The notes under the pieces were generated by a model that was given only the letters and a program-made list of their open reading frames with translations, ran no database searches and had not been told where the DNA came from. From Lactarius indigo (lineage: Eukaryota > Basidiomycota > Agaricomycetes > Russulales > Russulaceae), in contig JAFKAC010000078.1 in assembly GCA_025766275.1 (NCBI GenBank), forward strand, positions 1 to 64,000: DNA of 64,000 nucleotides, in the 5' to 3' direction. Positions 52,667 through 64,000 of the stretch are shown one piece after another. Both the position numbers and the translations under genes were made by a program. Numbering within the stretch: position 1 is the stretch's first letter; every line of letters begins with the position of its first letter.

Positions 52667-54648
52667 TTTGATATGATGGATCTCGAAGTCGTATTCCATC
52701 AGTTCTAGCACTTCCCGGGCGACCCTTCAGCTGATCTTTTGCGGTGTCTTCCAGTACTGCAGGTTCAGATGATCCGAGAATATTTTGATCTTGTGTGGGG
52801 ATCCTGCAAGCAAGGGGCGCCAATGCCGGAGAGCCTTTACGATGGCGAGAAGTTCTAGGTCATAAATGTCGTAGTTGCGTTCTGCTTCACTTAACGTTGC
52901 AGAGTAATATCCTATTGGGTGCTTGCGCCCGTCATATTTCTTTTGTAGAAGAACTGCACCCACTGTGAACCCGGAGGCGTCAACCTCCAGCTCAAATTGC
53001 TCTTGCAGATTGGGGTGTGCCAGCACTGGTTCTTTGGTAACGAGGCATTTGAGTGTTTTGAACGTGCGGTCTTCTTCCTCCGTCCACCGCCATTTGGTGT
53101 CCTTTCTTGTGAGCCGGTTTAGCGGTTGGGTGTGTGTGGCGAAACCTCAGATGAATAAACAGTCAAAGTTGCAAAAACCCAAGAAAGATCGTACGTCCCT
53201 GACTTTTGTTGGCATCGGCCAATCCTTGATGCCCCAAACTTTTACCGGATCCATGCGAGTTACCCTCTTTTCAAGGATTACCCCCAGGTAATCCATCCGA
53301 GGTTGGTGGAAGAGACATTTCTCGAGTTTGAAGTACAGGTCGTGTTCCTGGGCAACGTGAAGGACGTCCGTGACTGCTGCGACATGGTCCGCGGAGTCGT
53401 GACCTTCACGTGTCGCAATCCCGATATCGTCCATGTACACTTGGATGACAGTGCCTCGAAGTTTGTGCTTGGCGATTGTATCCCGATAAATGTGGTTCAT
53501 CATCGTTTGAAAGGTCGCAGGCGAGTTTGTAAGGCCGAAGAACATGACTGTTGGTTCAAAGAGGCCAAACTTGGTCTTGAAGGCCGCCTTCTCCTGATCT
53601 CCGTCCCAAATGCGAATGTTGTTATACCCCCAGCGGATGTTGAGCTTGGTATAGATGTGTGCATTACTGAGGTCATAGATGAGGTCTTGAATGAGGGGAA
53701 GGGGGTATTGATTGCGTATGGTATGGGAATTGATCACCCGGTAGTCCTGTACTGGGCGTAGCTTTCTGTCCTTCTTTTTAACGAAGAAGAATGACGATGT
53801 GTACAGGGAGATAGAAGGGCGTAAGTATCCCTGTTTGAGTTTTTCGTCTAAGAACTCCTTGAGCTTGCCCTCCTCTTCCTGTGTTAGCGGATATATCTTG
53901 CAGTCTATTGCCGACGGAGTATTTGGTTTAAAGTCAATGGCATGATCCCATGGCCTGGCAGGAGGGAAGCGTTGGGATGCTTCTTCACTAAAGAGCTCCT
54001 GAAACGCTTGGTAAACCGCTGGTAGTTCCACGGGTGGTTCTTCTCTTTTTTCTTGAATCGCTAGCTCGGTGGACGTAGTGGCGTGTAGATATACGTCCTC
54101 TTCGTCTAAGTCCACAGCTATTTCCTCCTTTTGGTCGTTAGTGAGGGCAGCGGTGATGATGGTACGTTGGTGGAAACTGTCCTGTGTACTAATTACCACC
54201 GGCATGATTTCTTCGTGTATCACCGCGTCCCGCCAGTTGATAGTTGGCTTGTAGGTTGCCAACCATGGATACCCTAACATGATTTCCTCAGTTCCGAGAT
54301 CCGTCACGAGGAACCGCATTGTCCGGTGATATCCTTTAGCGTATACATCAAGGTCGGTAAAGTGAGTGATAGACCCAGCTTTATTTTCTGTTTGATCAAT
54401 ATTCCAGATTTTCTTGGCTGGGCCAGTGGTCGTGTGCCAATACCCATCTTCTTTATGAAATTTGGGTGTATGAAGTTATTGGTGGCTCCTGAGTCCACTA
54501 ATGCTCTTATGTCGGCCATTCGGTAATTTGTGCATATCGAGACTGGAATTCGAAGAGAACGAAAGCGTGTCATGATTACAGAATTACAATTTAAAGCCCT
54601 CACCCAGGCCGATGGGTTTAGGCGCTCCGAAAACCCTCTTTCCCCCAT
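52667..54648 (-). pseudogene. pol: Gypsy E Pol (protease, RT, part of RNase H)
   Basis: The protease motif ALVDSGATNNFI lies near 54500. A one-base deletion near 54420 shifts the frame just after it (expected KIWNID). RT follows with VYMDDIGIA near 53435. TGA stops are at 53147-53149 and 52727-52729. The frame is lost at 52667 within the RNase H segment that ends FEIHHIK. Integrase and chromodomain are absent. Confidence 0.88.
54630..54636 (-). promoter_or_regulatory. -1 frameshift heptamer of gypsy E (GGGTTTT)
   Basis: G_GGT_TTT nine bases before the gag TAA (54618-54620) on the minus strand, as in gypsy A and C. Confidence 0.6.
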
Positions 54649-56612
54649 AGGTCCTGTAATATCAGGTCTTTTACTTTGTCAGGTGCATTTGCGACTCCGG
54701 TGAGCCACTCCTTGGCTCATTCTTCGGCAGTTTTGCTAGTTGAAGTGGCCTGTATTTGGGCTGGCACTGTTTCCTGTGTGTAGTAGTCGGTTTCTGCCGC
54801 TCAGACCGTTGAAGGTCCGGCGTTCTGCGGTTGCCATTGCCGCAGCTGTCTGGGATGGGGACAGTTTTGTGAGAGATGACCGGGGGCATTGCAATTATAA
54901 CACAACACCGTCCTTAGGTCTCGTCGCAACCCTCCTCTTCCCTGCCCCCTTGCTCCAGGCCCTCCTCTTGGTGGGAAGGGGGGTAATCCTGTATAAGGCG
55001 GCTTACCATAGTCGACTTCTTCTGACCCTGCCAGCCTTGCCTTTGTTCGATCTGCAGAGGTGTCCATCGCCCAAGGGTTAGTGAGATTTTGGGGAACTGT
55101 CCATCCGGCGTTACCCGTCTTCTTTGGCTTGGTGTCCTTATACTCATCCACTCGGGCTCGGACATGGATGTAGTTGCGTTGTCGGCATAGTGTTGCCTGC
55201 TTCCATTCGTCGAACATTTCCGGCTCGTCTAGATTGTATGTCTTTTCGTATAGTTTCTTTGGAAGTCCCTTGGTGAACAGGTCAATGGTCTGGGGATCGT
55301 TGAGGCGATATCCTGCTTTTCTTGTGGCTTCCTCAAACTCATTGACGTATTTATTGATATCTCCATCGACCATTTTGAATCCCTTCCTCAGAAGTGCTTG
55401 AGCTTGCTCACGTTCAAGGGTGTTGACGAACCTTTGGTTAAACCCCTCTGCTACTGCGTTCCACAGATCTCTTGTATGCTGGTCTATTCCTCGTTGTATT
55501 TGCCAGTTGAGCCATTTGAGGTACGAAAGTACCCATTCGCTGATGGATGTTCCTTTAATGTAGGACAGGAATAGGAGGCTCCGTCGGTAGTCATTGCGCA
55601 TGACGGAGGTGTCGAGGTTCATCCCCCAATACACATGCCATTGTGTGAGGAATGAATCCACTTTAGTACGGTCTCCATCAAAGATGGTGGGAGGTTCACC
55701 GGTCAGTTTTTCATGTCCGTGTCCTCCTCCCCCTGTGCCTCCTGGCGGGCCTTCACTGCCGCCTCCACCCGGGGGTCCTCCTTCCGGTGGGTTATTTGGA
55801 AGGTCTGGTGGGTTTCCTCCTCCGCCTGGGCGTCGAGGGAAATCTCCCCCTGGTGGTCCTCCCCATCCTGGTGGGGGGTCAAGCGGCAGTCCTTGTCTTT
55901 GTCTGTCCCCTGATGGGGGGTCTCCTTGATCGGGTCCGATAGCCCGAAAAATTGCCGCGTCGTCTGCAGTCATACAATGTCCCATCTTGGGGTTGATGGG
56001 CATCAGGTGTCGTTGTGACTCTTGTCTAATTGCTTCGGCCGCTTCTTGTGCCGCTTGTTCTCTGACGTTCATGATTTCTTCGGCCATCATGGTGATTGTT
56101 GCCATTTCTGCTGCCGGCGATCATACATGAATGACTTCTGGTTGTTCTGAGATGTGTAAGGACTCAGCTTGTTGGATGGTATATTGCTCGATGGGCCCGA
56201 CACTTGCGGGTCGATTCTCTTCGCTTTGTTCGTCTTCTTCAGTTTCTTCGCTTACTGCTTCTCTGGTAGAATGTTCTTGTAGCTGGCCGTCGATGGGCCC
56301 CCAGTTGGCTCGTGAATTGAGTTCGCGTGCGTCGATGTCGCACTGATATTGTCTTCCTGCTGGTCTAACGATGTCCCAGCAGTGGTCTATGGGGTTCCAC
56401 GTAATTTCTACCCAGCACAGGTGATCGAAATTGAACTCAACGGGTCTGAACCGTGTAGGTCCGTTGAACTCTACAAAGTATCCAGTTTCGTCTCCTCGAT
56501 CTCTCCACCTAGCTGCTCCTAGGAATCAGGTTGGTACGTTGCGGTCTCCTCTTCGGTCTAGATGATAGGGACGAAAGTTTGTCCACTGGTCTCTGGTATT
56601 GACAGTCGCCAC
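54637..56612 (-). pseudogene. gag: Gypsy E Gag with several stops
   Basis: The frame starts at GTG 56612 in ATTGTGG context, with no upstream ATG. TGA stops at 56526-56528, 56121-56123, 54801-54803 and 54717-54719 interrupt one otherwise continuous phase. A Pro/Gly-rich linker, capsid region (LTGEPPTIFDGDR) and knuckle CYNCNAPGHLSQNC are recognisable. The first ATG (MATIT, 56105) aligns with the equivalent ATG of gypsy A. Confidence 0.85.
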
Positions 56613-56633
56613 AATGAATGATCTTGGTCTTAA

Positions 56634-57085
56634 TGTAACGCCGTCACGACGTTAGCCCGACTTGGGCTTGGATAAGGCGACTTTGGCAACTTAGCTAATC
56701 ACGCTCTAAGGTGTATGGCACGAAGGCAACTCCTAGATGTTCGAAGACACTAGTATAACTGCAGCACTCTTGATAGAGGCAAAACTCCGAAATATGAAGA
56801 CAGAGAAGTGACGATTGAAGAAGACCAAGATGGCGTGTCTTGGTCTTCCACAGCTATCTTAAATACAAGAAGAGCAGGCTTTCAAGCACTGCTATGAGTC
56901 ACTGTAATGTAGCGTCCAACGTATCGCATAAGTAGCTCAATCCTACTACTACTACTACCTGTACTAGGATCGAGTCACTCTCCAATCCCCTAACTCCTAT
57001 CGTAAACCCCAAGTCCGTGACTAATCTACCTTACCGCCATAGCCACAACCGGTACAGTAAGGGTCCGACATGCGCAACCGTAACA
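56634..57085 (-). repeat. 5' LTR of gypsy E
   Basis: 452 bp, TGTAACGCCG...CCGTAACA on the plus strand, related to 9190-9667. Confidence 0.8.
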
Positions 57086-57499
57086 TCCTCCCCCTCCTTC
57101 TCCCCTCACTCACTCGCCTCCCCCTCCTCGCTCGTCTCCCCCTCCCCATCCTCCTCGCTCACCTCCCCCTCGCTCACCTCCTCCTCGATCGCCTCCTCCC
57201 CCTTGCTCGCCCTCCCCCTTGCTCGCCCTCCCCCTTGCTCGCCTCTTCCCCCTCACTCGCCCTCCTCAATCGCCTCCTCTTCCCCCTCGCTTGCCCTCCT
57301 TGCTCGCCTCCTCCCCTCGCTCACCTCCTCGATCGCCTCCTCCTCCCCCTCGCTCACCTCCTCCTCGCTCGCCTCCTCCTCACTCGCTTCCTCCTCTCGC
57401 TCGCCTCCTCCTTGCTCGCTTCCTCCCCTCGCTCGCCTCCTCCTCCCCCTCCTTCTCCCCTCGCTCGCTCACCTCCTCCCCGCTCGCCTCCTCCCCCTC
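57086..57499. repeat. CTCGCC/CTCCCC low-complexity tract
   Basis: About 415 bases of irregular CCTCGCTCGCCTCCTCC-type repeat between two LTRs, open on several frames only because of composition. It is not a gene. Confidence 0.9.
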
Positions 57500-58008
57500 T
57501 GTTACGCTCCACCGGCGTTAGTCCAACTTGGACTCGGGACAGGCGTAATCGACTTAGTGAGGGTAAGTGAATGGGGATCATGTATCAACCCAACACGAGC
57601 TGAACAGGGGCACTACGGGCACACGCTGCAGCGATAAGATGAAGAAGGGTATCCCTTGGTGGATACGAACAGAGGCACACTTAGTCCAAGACTAAGGCAA
57701 GCAAAAGACGAGTCAAGAGGTGGATTGAAGAAGACCAAGATGGGGACTTCTTGGTCTTCCGAGTTAACTACTTATACAGATACGCGCGGGCTTTAAAGTG
57801 CCGCTAGAATGGTAAGTAACCAATAGCGTAACTAGCTCGAACCCTAGTACAGCTATCCTAGGAATGAGTCATGCGTGAGTCACAATTCACATGTAAACTA
57901 CTATGCTGACTGATGCGAAGTAAGAGTCCATGACTAATGTTGATACTGGACCGTAGTCATAACCGGTCGTGAGTCGTGTGTAAGAGTCATCAAGTCCGTA
58001 TCGTAACA
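57500..58008 (-). repeat. 3' LTR of gypsy C
   Basis: 509 bp, TGTTACGCTC...TATCGTAACA on the plus strand, matching the gypsy D LTR in reverse. Confidence 0.85.
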
Positions 58009-58040
58009 TCACCCCCTTTTCAGGAGTGAGGCCCACCTCA

Positions 58041-61000
58041 CTAGTCCGCTACCAATTCTTGCCTCATTTTCTCCACTTCATCTTCCATTTGTCCTAATAT
58101 GTTAGCACGCTCCAAGCGATAGAGACTGTCCTTCTTGTCATCCCGCACCATCTCCAACTCCAGCTGTAGCTGCCTCATCCGCTTCTCCAACTGGTCCTCG
58201 GCAAATGTGAACTGCCGGAACTGGCGCAACTCTTGGGTGAGTGTGACATCCCCAATGCGCGTGAGTAGGAGATCAGTGGGGTGTCGGTCACGAAGCATAA
58301 AATACTCTTCGTGAGGTATGAATGCTCGGTTGTTTTTTGGGAGATGGGGGGTCGCGTAGAGGGGTTTGCTGTAGAGGAAGCCCGACCCAGGGGCTAATCC
58401 GAGTATGAAGGGGTCTCCTCCTCAGATAACCTGTATGTGGGATGCTTGTACCGTCGGTCCGTTGGGGAGTTTGATCGGGAACGGAACGTAATCGGGTCCT
58501 TGATTGACCCGGAACCCTTCAGGGACGACGACCCTGGTTGCTGGGTCTCACTCCCCCATTGGTGTATAACGAGCCACTTGTGCCACGGCGACTCGTCCTC
58601 GGTGTAGAGGCCCCCCCGCTGCATCGACGAGGTAGGGAGTGGCGGCTGGATCTTCAGCGTAGAATTCATGGTTAAGGAATGCGTGCCTGATGGGGTAATG
58701 GTCTCTAAGCTCGTCTTCATCCTCATCTTCGTCCAATACTCCCTTCGCTCCTTCATCATCCGCCGTCGGCAGGCGGTGATATGCAGTTGCTCCTGCTGCC
58801 ACCGCGCCGCCGTCTCCTTCCATTCTTGTTCGTACTTCTGCATGGCGTTGGGCGGCTTCACCGCGCGGGACAGCTGCTTGAAGCCGAAAGAGCTCGTCTT
58901 CGGTGAGGAAGACTTCGGGCTCACCGGTGTTTGGGTTTGTGAGGGTGTACATTGGCGGAGGTGCTGGTTGAGTTGTTGCTGGATCGTCGTCGACAGTTCC
59001 CTGTACGGGCATAGGGAATCGTTGCAGTGTCTGGTGCAGTTCTTCACCAGTGATAGGGCCGTCTTCCTCATGCTGCATGGAGGTATGGCCTCCGGTTGTA
59101 GCTCCGGTGGTTGGGGTGTCGTTGGAGGAGTCGGGGTTAACAAGCGTGGCGGAGGAGTCGTTGACGAGGGTAGAGAGGAGTGCAAGCTGGTCATTGCGTC
59201 GAGTAGAGGACATGGGACGAGTGAGTGATGGGGACTTATCACGACAGAGGGCCCTCCTTATATGCGTTTCGCAGTCGGGGTTGGAATGTTTGAACTCCCG
59301 AACGGCTTCATTGGCAAATACGTCATCCTTATCTATCCATTGGTTATCGGAGTCTGGGTACCCTTTCCATTTCACAAGGTATTGGAGCCGGCACCTTCTG
59401 CCGAATCGCCGAGAATCCAGAATCTTCTCGACTTCGTATTCTTCTTCATTATCGACCAAATCAGGTGGTGGGCGCTGATAGTTTGGTCCGTGCGTGGGTG
59501 TTTCATGATAAGGTGTGAGAAGATCTATGTGGAAGACATCGTGGATGCTCCACTGCGTGGGAAGTTTGAGGCGATAATTAACAGGGGACATCACCTGGAC
59601 GACCTTAAATGGTCCGTGGCGTTTTGTGGCCAGTTTTGCGGTTGGTTGGTGAGTGCGTAAGTGGCGCCCTTCAAGCCACACGAGGTCTCCTTTTTGGAAT
59701 TTGGGCATATCTTTATGCTTGACCCATGACTTTTGCGCCTGGAGCATGCAGGAGAAGGCGCGTTGTCGTGCCTGTTTGAATTGATCCAGCCTCAACGACA
59801 CCTGTGGGATAGGGGAAGGCCTATCGGTCCAATCAGCGCGAGGGTTGAACCCTGATAAGAGGAAGAAGGGGGACTCTCTTGTTGTTTCGTTAGGCCAGTT
59901 GTTATGCGTGAATTCTGCCATAGGCAGATAACGGACCCAGTCGTCCTGCCGCTCATTTACCCAAAAGCGGAGGTATTGTTCCAGCCACTGATTTGTGCGC
60001 TCCGATTGGCCATCGGTTCTGGGGTGATAAGCGGTCGAGATATTCTGGCTGATGCCAAGGATTTTGCATATTTCTCGCATAAACTTGGACGCGAAGCGAG
60101 GGTCTCGATCACTGATGACACGCGAGGGGAGTCCAAACCGTGGGAAAACGTGGGAAACGTACAAGGCGGCCGTTCCTTCAGCCATTATCTCCTCGTTGCA
60201 GGGGATGAAAACGGCAGCCTTGGTGCAGTCATGATCGGTCACTGTTAAAATGGAGTCGTAACCGCGAGAGACGGGTAATTTAGTAATAAAGTCCACTGCA
60301 ATGGTCTCAAATGGCAGGGCTTCCGGTTTGGGATAAATGGGTTGTAAGGGTGCCCTGATGGGACGGAGGTTGACTTTGTGTCGTTGACACTCTGCGCAGC
60401 CTTTGACGTAATCTGTAATGTCATTCTTCATTTGTGGCCACCAGTAGTGTCGTTCGGTAAGTTGAAGGGTACGTTTAATACCAGGGTGACCGTAGACAGG
60501 GGAATCGTGGTGAGCGGCGATGATAGTGCGCTTGTCATGGATACCACCGGTAACTACTTGGCGTCCATCTTTATACCATGTCCCTTCAATGTCTTTTAGC
60601 TTGTGAGCGTCAACCCAGGGTTTTAACTTAGCTATGTCTTGTTCGTAAATAGGGTGTTCCGGTGTCATTTCCACAGGCAGAATTTCGGGTCTCCAGTGTG
60701 GGTGTCGTGGTTCTTCTAGTGTGGTAGCGCGTGCGAAGACGCTCTCTGGTAGTACCGTTATTCCTTCGTTATCGTTTTCTCCCTGATCGTAATCTGGTCT
60801 TCGTGATAACGCATCGGCGCGTCCATTGGATGTTCCCTTGATATGGTGAATCTCAAAGTTGTACTCCGAGAGTTCAAGTACTTCCCTGGCTACACGTCTA
60901 CTGATCTTTTGCAGCGATTTCCAGTATTGTAGGTTAAGATGATCGGAGAATACTTTGATCTTATGGGGGGAACCCGCTAGTAGGGGTCTCCAGTGTCTGA

Positions 61001-62843
61001 AGGCTTTGACGATGGCTAGGAGTTCAAGGTCGTAAATGTTGTAATTTCTTTCAGCTTCGTTGAGGGTGGATGAGTAGTAGCCGATAGGGTGTCGCTTTCC
61101 GTCCGCTTTTCGTTGAAGGAGGACTGCGCCCGTGGCAAAACCGGACGTGTCGACTTCTAATTCAAATTGTTGGGTAAGGTCTGGGTGTGCAAGAACGGGT
61201 TCGCTAGTAACGAGGGTTTTGAGGTCTTGAAATGCTTTTTCTTCCTCTGTTCCCCAGTGCCATTCGGTATCTTTACGTGTGAGTTTGTTCAGTGGTCGTG
61301 CTTTGGTTGCGAAACCCCATATGAAAGGTCGGTAAAAATTGCAAAAACCAAGAAAAGAGCAGACGTCCTTAACTTTCGTTGGTGTAGGCCAATCCTTGAT
61401 ACCCGAAATTTTGACAGGGTCCATGCGTGTCACCCCCTTTTCAAGGATTACCCCCAGGTAATCCATACGCGGGGAGTGGAAGAGGCATTTCTCAAGCTTA
61501 TAATATAAATTGTGTTCTGCCGATACGTGGAGCACATCTTTGACAGCTTCGATGTGATCCTGTAGTGAGTGGTTAAGTCCTGTTGCGATGCCGATGTCGT
61601 CCATGTAGACCCGAATGACGGTGCCCCGTTTTTTGTGCTTCGCGATAATATCCCTGAAGATGAAATTCATCATTGTCTGGAACGTTGCCGGGGAGTTGGT
61701 TAGGCCGAAAAACATCACCGTTGGTTCAAATAATCCGTATCACGTTTTGAACGCCACCTTTTCCTCATCTCCCTCTTTGATGCGTATGTTGTTGTACCCC
61801 CATCTAACGTCAAGCTTAGTATAGATGTGGGCGTTGCTGAGGTCGGTGATAAGATCGGAAATGAGAGGGAGCGGGTATTGGTTACGGATGGTGACAGTGT
61901 TGATCTTTCGGTAGTCTTGGACGGGTCGTAACTTGCCATCCTTTTTTTTGATGAAAAAGAAGGATGATGCGTATGGAGATTTAGAGGGTCGTATGTACCC
62001 CTTTTTCAGCTGTTCGTCGATCCATTCACGCAGCTTCTTGTCTTCTTCTTGGGTCATAGGGTATATCTTGCAGTCGATGGCGTCAGCTGTCCCTGGTTTG
62101 AATTTGATGGCGTGATCCCAGGGCCTGCTGGGTGGAAACCTGTCCAATGCCTCTTCGCTGAAGAGTCGTTCAAATTCGTGGTATTCGGAGGGTAACTCAG
62201 CTTTGGTAACATATTGCTGAGCGGCAATAGTGAGGTCGGTGGCGGTGGCTCTAATTCGGCACCCTTCTTCGAACTGTTGTCGTTGTTCATCTGTGATAAC
62301 ACAAGAGTGTACGACTTCGTAATCGTCGCTTTGAGAAGTGGCTGCCACAATTGTTGTTGTTTTGAGATAAGGATTGGTTGATCGGATGATGATAGGGAGC
62401 ATGTCTTCGTGGATGGCGGCTTGTGACCATTTGATGTGTGGGTCATAGATGGCGAGCCAGGGGTATCCTAGTATGATGTCTTCATTGCCAATATCTGTAA
62501 TAAGGAAGCGGATCTCCTTATGAATGCCTTTAGTTTGGACATCGACGTCTGTATAATGGGTAATACGTCCCGATCTATTTTCTGTATTATCAATGTTCCA
62601 TATTTTCTTTGGGATGTCGAGTTGTTTAGTCCCAAGTCCCATCCTTTTTGCAAAGGAGGGTTTCATGAAGCAATGAGTTGCTCCACTGTCGACTAGTGCT
62701 CGTATGTCGGCCATTGCGTAACTGGTGTGAATCAATACTGGAACTCTCATAGAACGATAGCGAGTCATGATTACACTGTTACAATTAACTGCCCTCGCCC
62801 AGGCCGATGGGTTCAGGTGTCCTGAAAACCCTCCTTCTTCCAC
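58041..62843 (-). pseudogene. pol: Gypsy C Pol with chromodomain and C-terminal extension
   Basis: ATG at 62843. Protease is ALVDSGATHCFM. RT is broken by TGA at 61740-61742, continuing in phase (FFGLTNSPATFQ, VYMDDIGIA). RNase H (EVDTSGFATGAVL), integrase (HGHPGIKRTLQ...CAECQRHK, SDRDPRFASKF) and chromodomain (YLVKWKGYPDSDNQW, near 59370) follow. The extension has TGA at 58548-58550 and 58422-58424 where gypsy D has CGA, and ends at 58041. Without those three stops it would be one frame. Confidence 0.9.
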
Positions 62844-63990
62844 AGTTGTTGGAGGATAATGTCTTTTACGTTGTCTGATTCTCCTGCTACTCCGTTAAGC
62901 CAATCACTGGCGCGCTGTTGAGGGGGTACATCCTGGACCGCCCTGGTAGCGACTTCGGGTTCTTGTTGATGGTAGTCGGTGTCAATATACCGACTGGTTG
63001 ATGCTTGAGGTTGGTAGCTCCCTCGTGGTTGTCTACAGTCATGGGCCATGTGTCCGTCCTTTCCACAATTATAACAGGTGACTGGCCTTTGATTGTTACG
63101 TCCTCCTCCTCTCTGCAAAAATCCTCCCCTTGGTCGGTATGGGGGACGAGGGGCGAGTATGTCTTCGGCCCCTGCAAGTCGCCCTCGGATTTGGTCTGCA
63201 GAAGTATCCATGGCGTTTGGATCGCGGGGTAGATTTCTTGGTTGCCAAGAGCTTCTTGGCGGTCCTTGCCACTGTTGCGACTGGCGCGGGCGTCCTTGTC
63301 CTTGTCCCAGGGGAACTCCTTTGTTTAGTACCCGCTTTGAGGTGGAGGTATTGTTGCTGGCGAGTGGTGGCTGCTTCTTTCCACTCGCGATAGTTGCGGG
63401 GGTTGTCGAGGGTGTAGACCTTTTCATATAGGTCTTTTGGTAGCCCACTTGTGAATAGATCCAACGTTTGGGGATCGTCAAGTCTGTACTGAGCGCGGCG
63501 TATAAGCTGCTCAAACTGGGTGCAATACTCATCTAGGTTGCCCCCAATCATTTTGACTCCCTTCTTAAGTTCGTATTGGGCTTGTTCTTGTTCCATCGTA
63601 TTCTGGAAGCGCTGCATGAAGCTGTGCGTAACCTCGTTCCATAGTCCTTTACTTGTACGGGGTATTCCTGCTTGCGTCTGGCCGTTGAGCCAGGTGAGCA
63701 TGGCTAATACCCATTTGCTAACGTTGACGCCTTTGATGTAGGAGAGAAAAAGCAGGGCGCGCCGGTATGGGGTCACCATGATGCCTTCGTCAGCATTCAT
63801 ACCCCAGTAGACGTGCCATTGAGTGAGGAACGCTTCAACTTTGTTCTCCATCGAATACTGTAGGTGCTTCACCAGCCAGTTTGTTACTTGGAGGAATAAT
63901 GGGTCCTGCACCTGGTAGCCCTCCTCCGGGATGCCCTCCTCCTGGTGGTCCTCCTGGGAATCCTCCAGGAAATCCTTGAAATCCGGGTCC
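62813..63990 (-). pseudogene. gag: Gypsy C Gag, frameshifted, N-terminus outside window
   Basis: The capsid region (FLTQWHVYWGMNADEG...LKKGVKMIGGNLDEYC) is in one frame to about 63340, then shifts to the frame ending at 62813. That second frame carries the knuckle CYNCGKDGHMAHDC. A second shift lies near 63843 (between LAGEAPTVFDGE and VEAFL). The -1 heptamer GGGTTTT is at 62825-62831, nine bases before the gag TGA. Confidence 0.85.
62825..62831 (-). promoter_or_regulatory. -1 frameshift heptamer of gypsy C (GGGTTTT)
   Basis: G_GGT_TTT in the gag frame on the minus strand, nine bases from the gag stop. Confidence 0.6.
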
Positions 63991-64000
63991 TCTTGATGGT

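Larger units (their letters stand above)
52667..57085 (-). mobile_element. Ty3/gypsy chromovirus E, truncated and decayed
   Basis: Minus strand order is 5' LTR (57085-56634), gag, then pol to the middle of RNase H, where gypsy D cuts it. It is the same family as gypsy A. It has several TGA stops and one frameshift. Confidence 0.88.
57500..64000 (-). mobile_element. Ty3/gypsy chromovirus C, runs off the window
   Basis: Minus strand with 3' LTR at 57500-58008, polypurine tract AAAAGGGGGTGA, C-terminal extension, pol and gag. The 5' LTR lies beyond 64000. It is the same family as gypsy D. It has several TGA stops and at least two gag frameshifts. Confidence 0.9.

Noticed and set aside
57017..57637. 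Long Ser/Pro/Leu-rich open frames on both strands
   Set aside because: They are produced by the CTCGCC/CTCCCC low-complexity tract between two LTRs; there is no start context, introns or domain.

Overview
The window begins at a chromosome end of a filamentous basidiomycete, probably an Agaricomycete. The first 152 bases are a CCCTAAA (TTTAGGG on the other strand) array. What follows is almost entirely transposable elements. The evidence for a basidiomycete is short GT-AG introns of 50-60 nt, chromodomain Ty3/gypsy and Ty1/copia elements, a telomere-joined Penelope-like reverse transcriptase of the kind described as Coprina in mushrooms, a BTB-domain protein, and an unknown multi-exon protein. 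I cannot name the species; a Rhizoctonia-like fungus is only a guess.

Layout. 1-152 telomere. 153-1874 a 5'-truncated Penelope-like element (PLE) fused to the telomere, ending at old telomeric repeats (1875-1924). 1925-2581 a second PLE-like remnant carrying a hammerhead-type ribozyme and ending at one telomere unit. 2589-9667 gypsy A (minus), whose 3' end is lost at that unit; a solo copia LTR lies inside it. 9672-10003 a LINE RNase H fragment. 10003-15215 an unknown gene flanked by arrays of 125-bp palindrome-bearing repeats. 16157-22484 a young intact copia element (A, minus) inside a probable host exon. 23233-23711 a small spliced gene cut by an LTR. 23774-28942 plus 43776-45011 a decayed minus-strand element whose 3' end encodes a BTB-zinc-knuckle protein. 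Into it went gypsy B (28943-43775, plus), and into gypsy B went copia B (34910-41756, plus). 45012-49312 holds TIR elements, simple sequence and fossil LTRs. 49423-49841 is a perfect 195-bp inverted repeat. 50129-50995 is a 68-bp palindromic tandem array. 51180-51441 is a second ribozyme copy followed by telomere repeats. 51440-64000 holds three decayed gypsy copies (D, E, C).

How it fits together. The telomere side records at least three rounds of loss, healing with telomere repeats and PLE capping: now at 1-153, earlier at 1875-1925 and 2582, and a buried one at 51429. The older gypsy copies carry ten in-frame TGA stops that fit CpG to TpG mutation, whereas copia A, copia B and gypsy B are intact apart from nesting. 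The gypsy families appear to share a -1 gag-pol frameshift heptamer, gag frames with no ATG, and an extra domain after the chromodomain. The most unusual items are the two ribozyme copies with compensatory changes next to telomere repeats, and the two palindromic repeat families.
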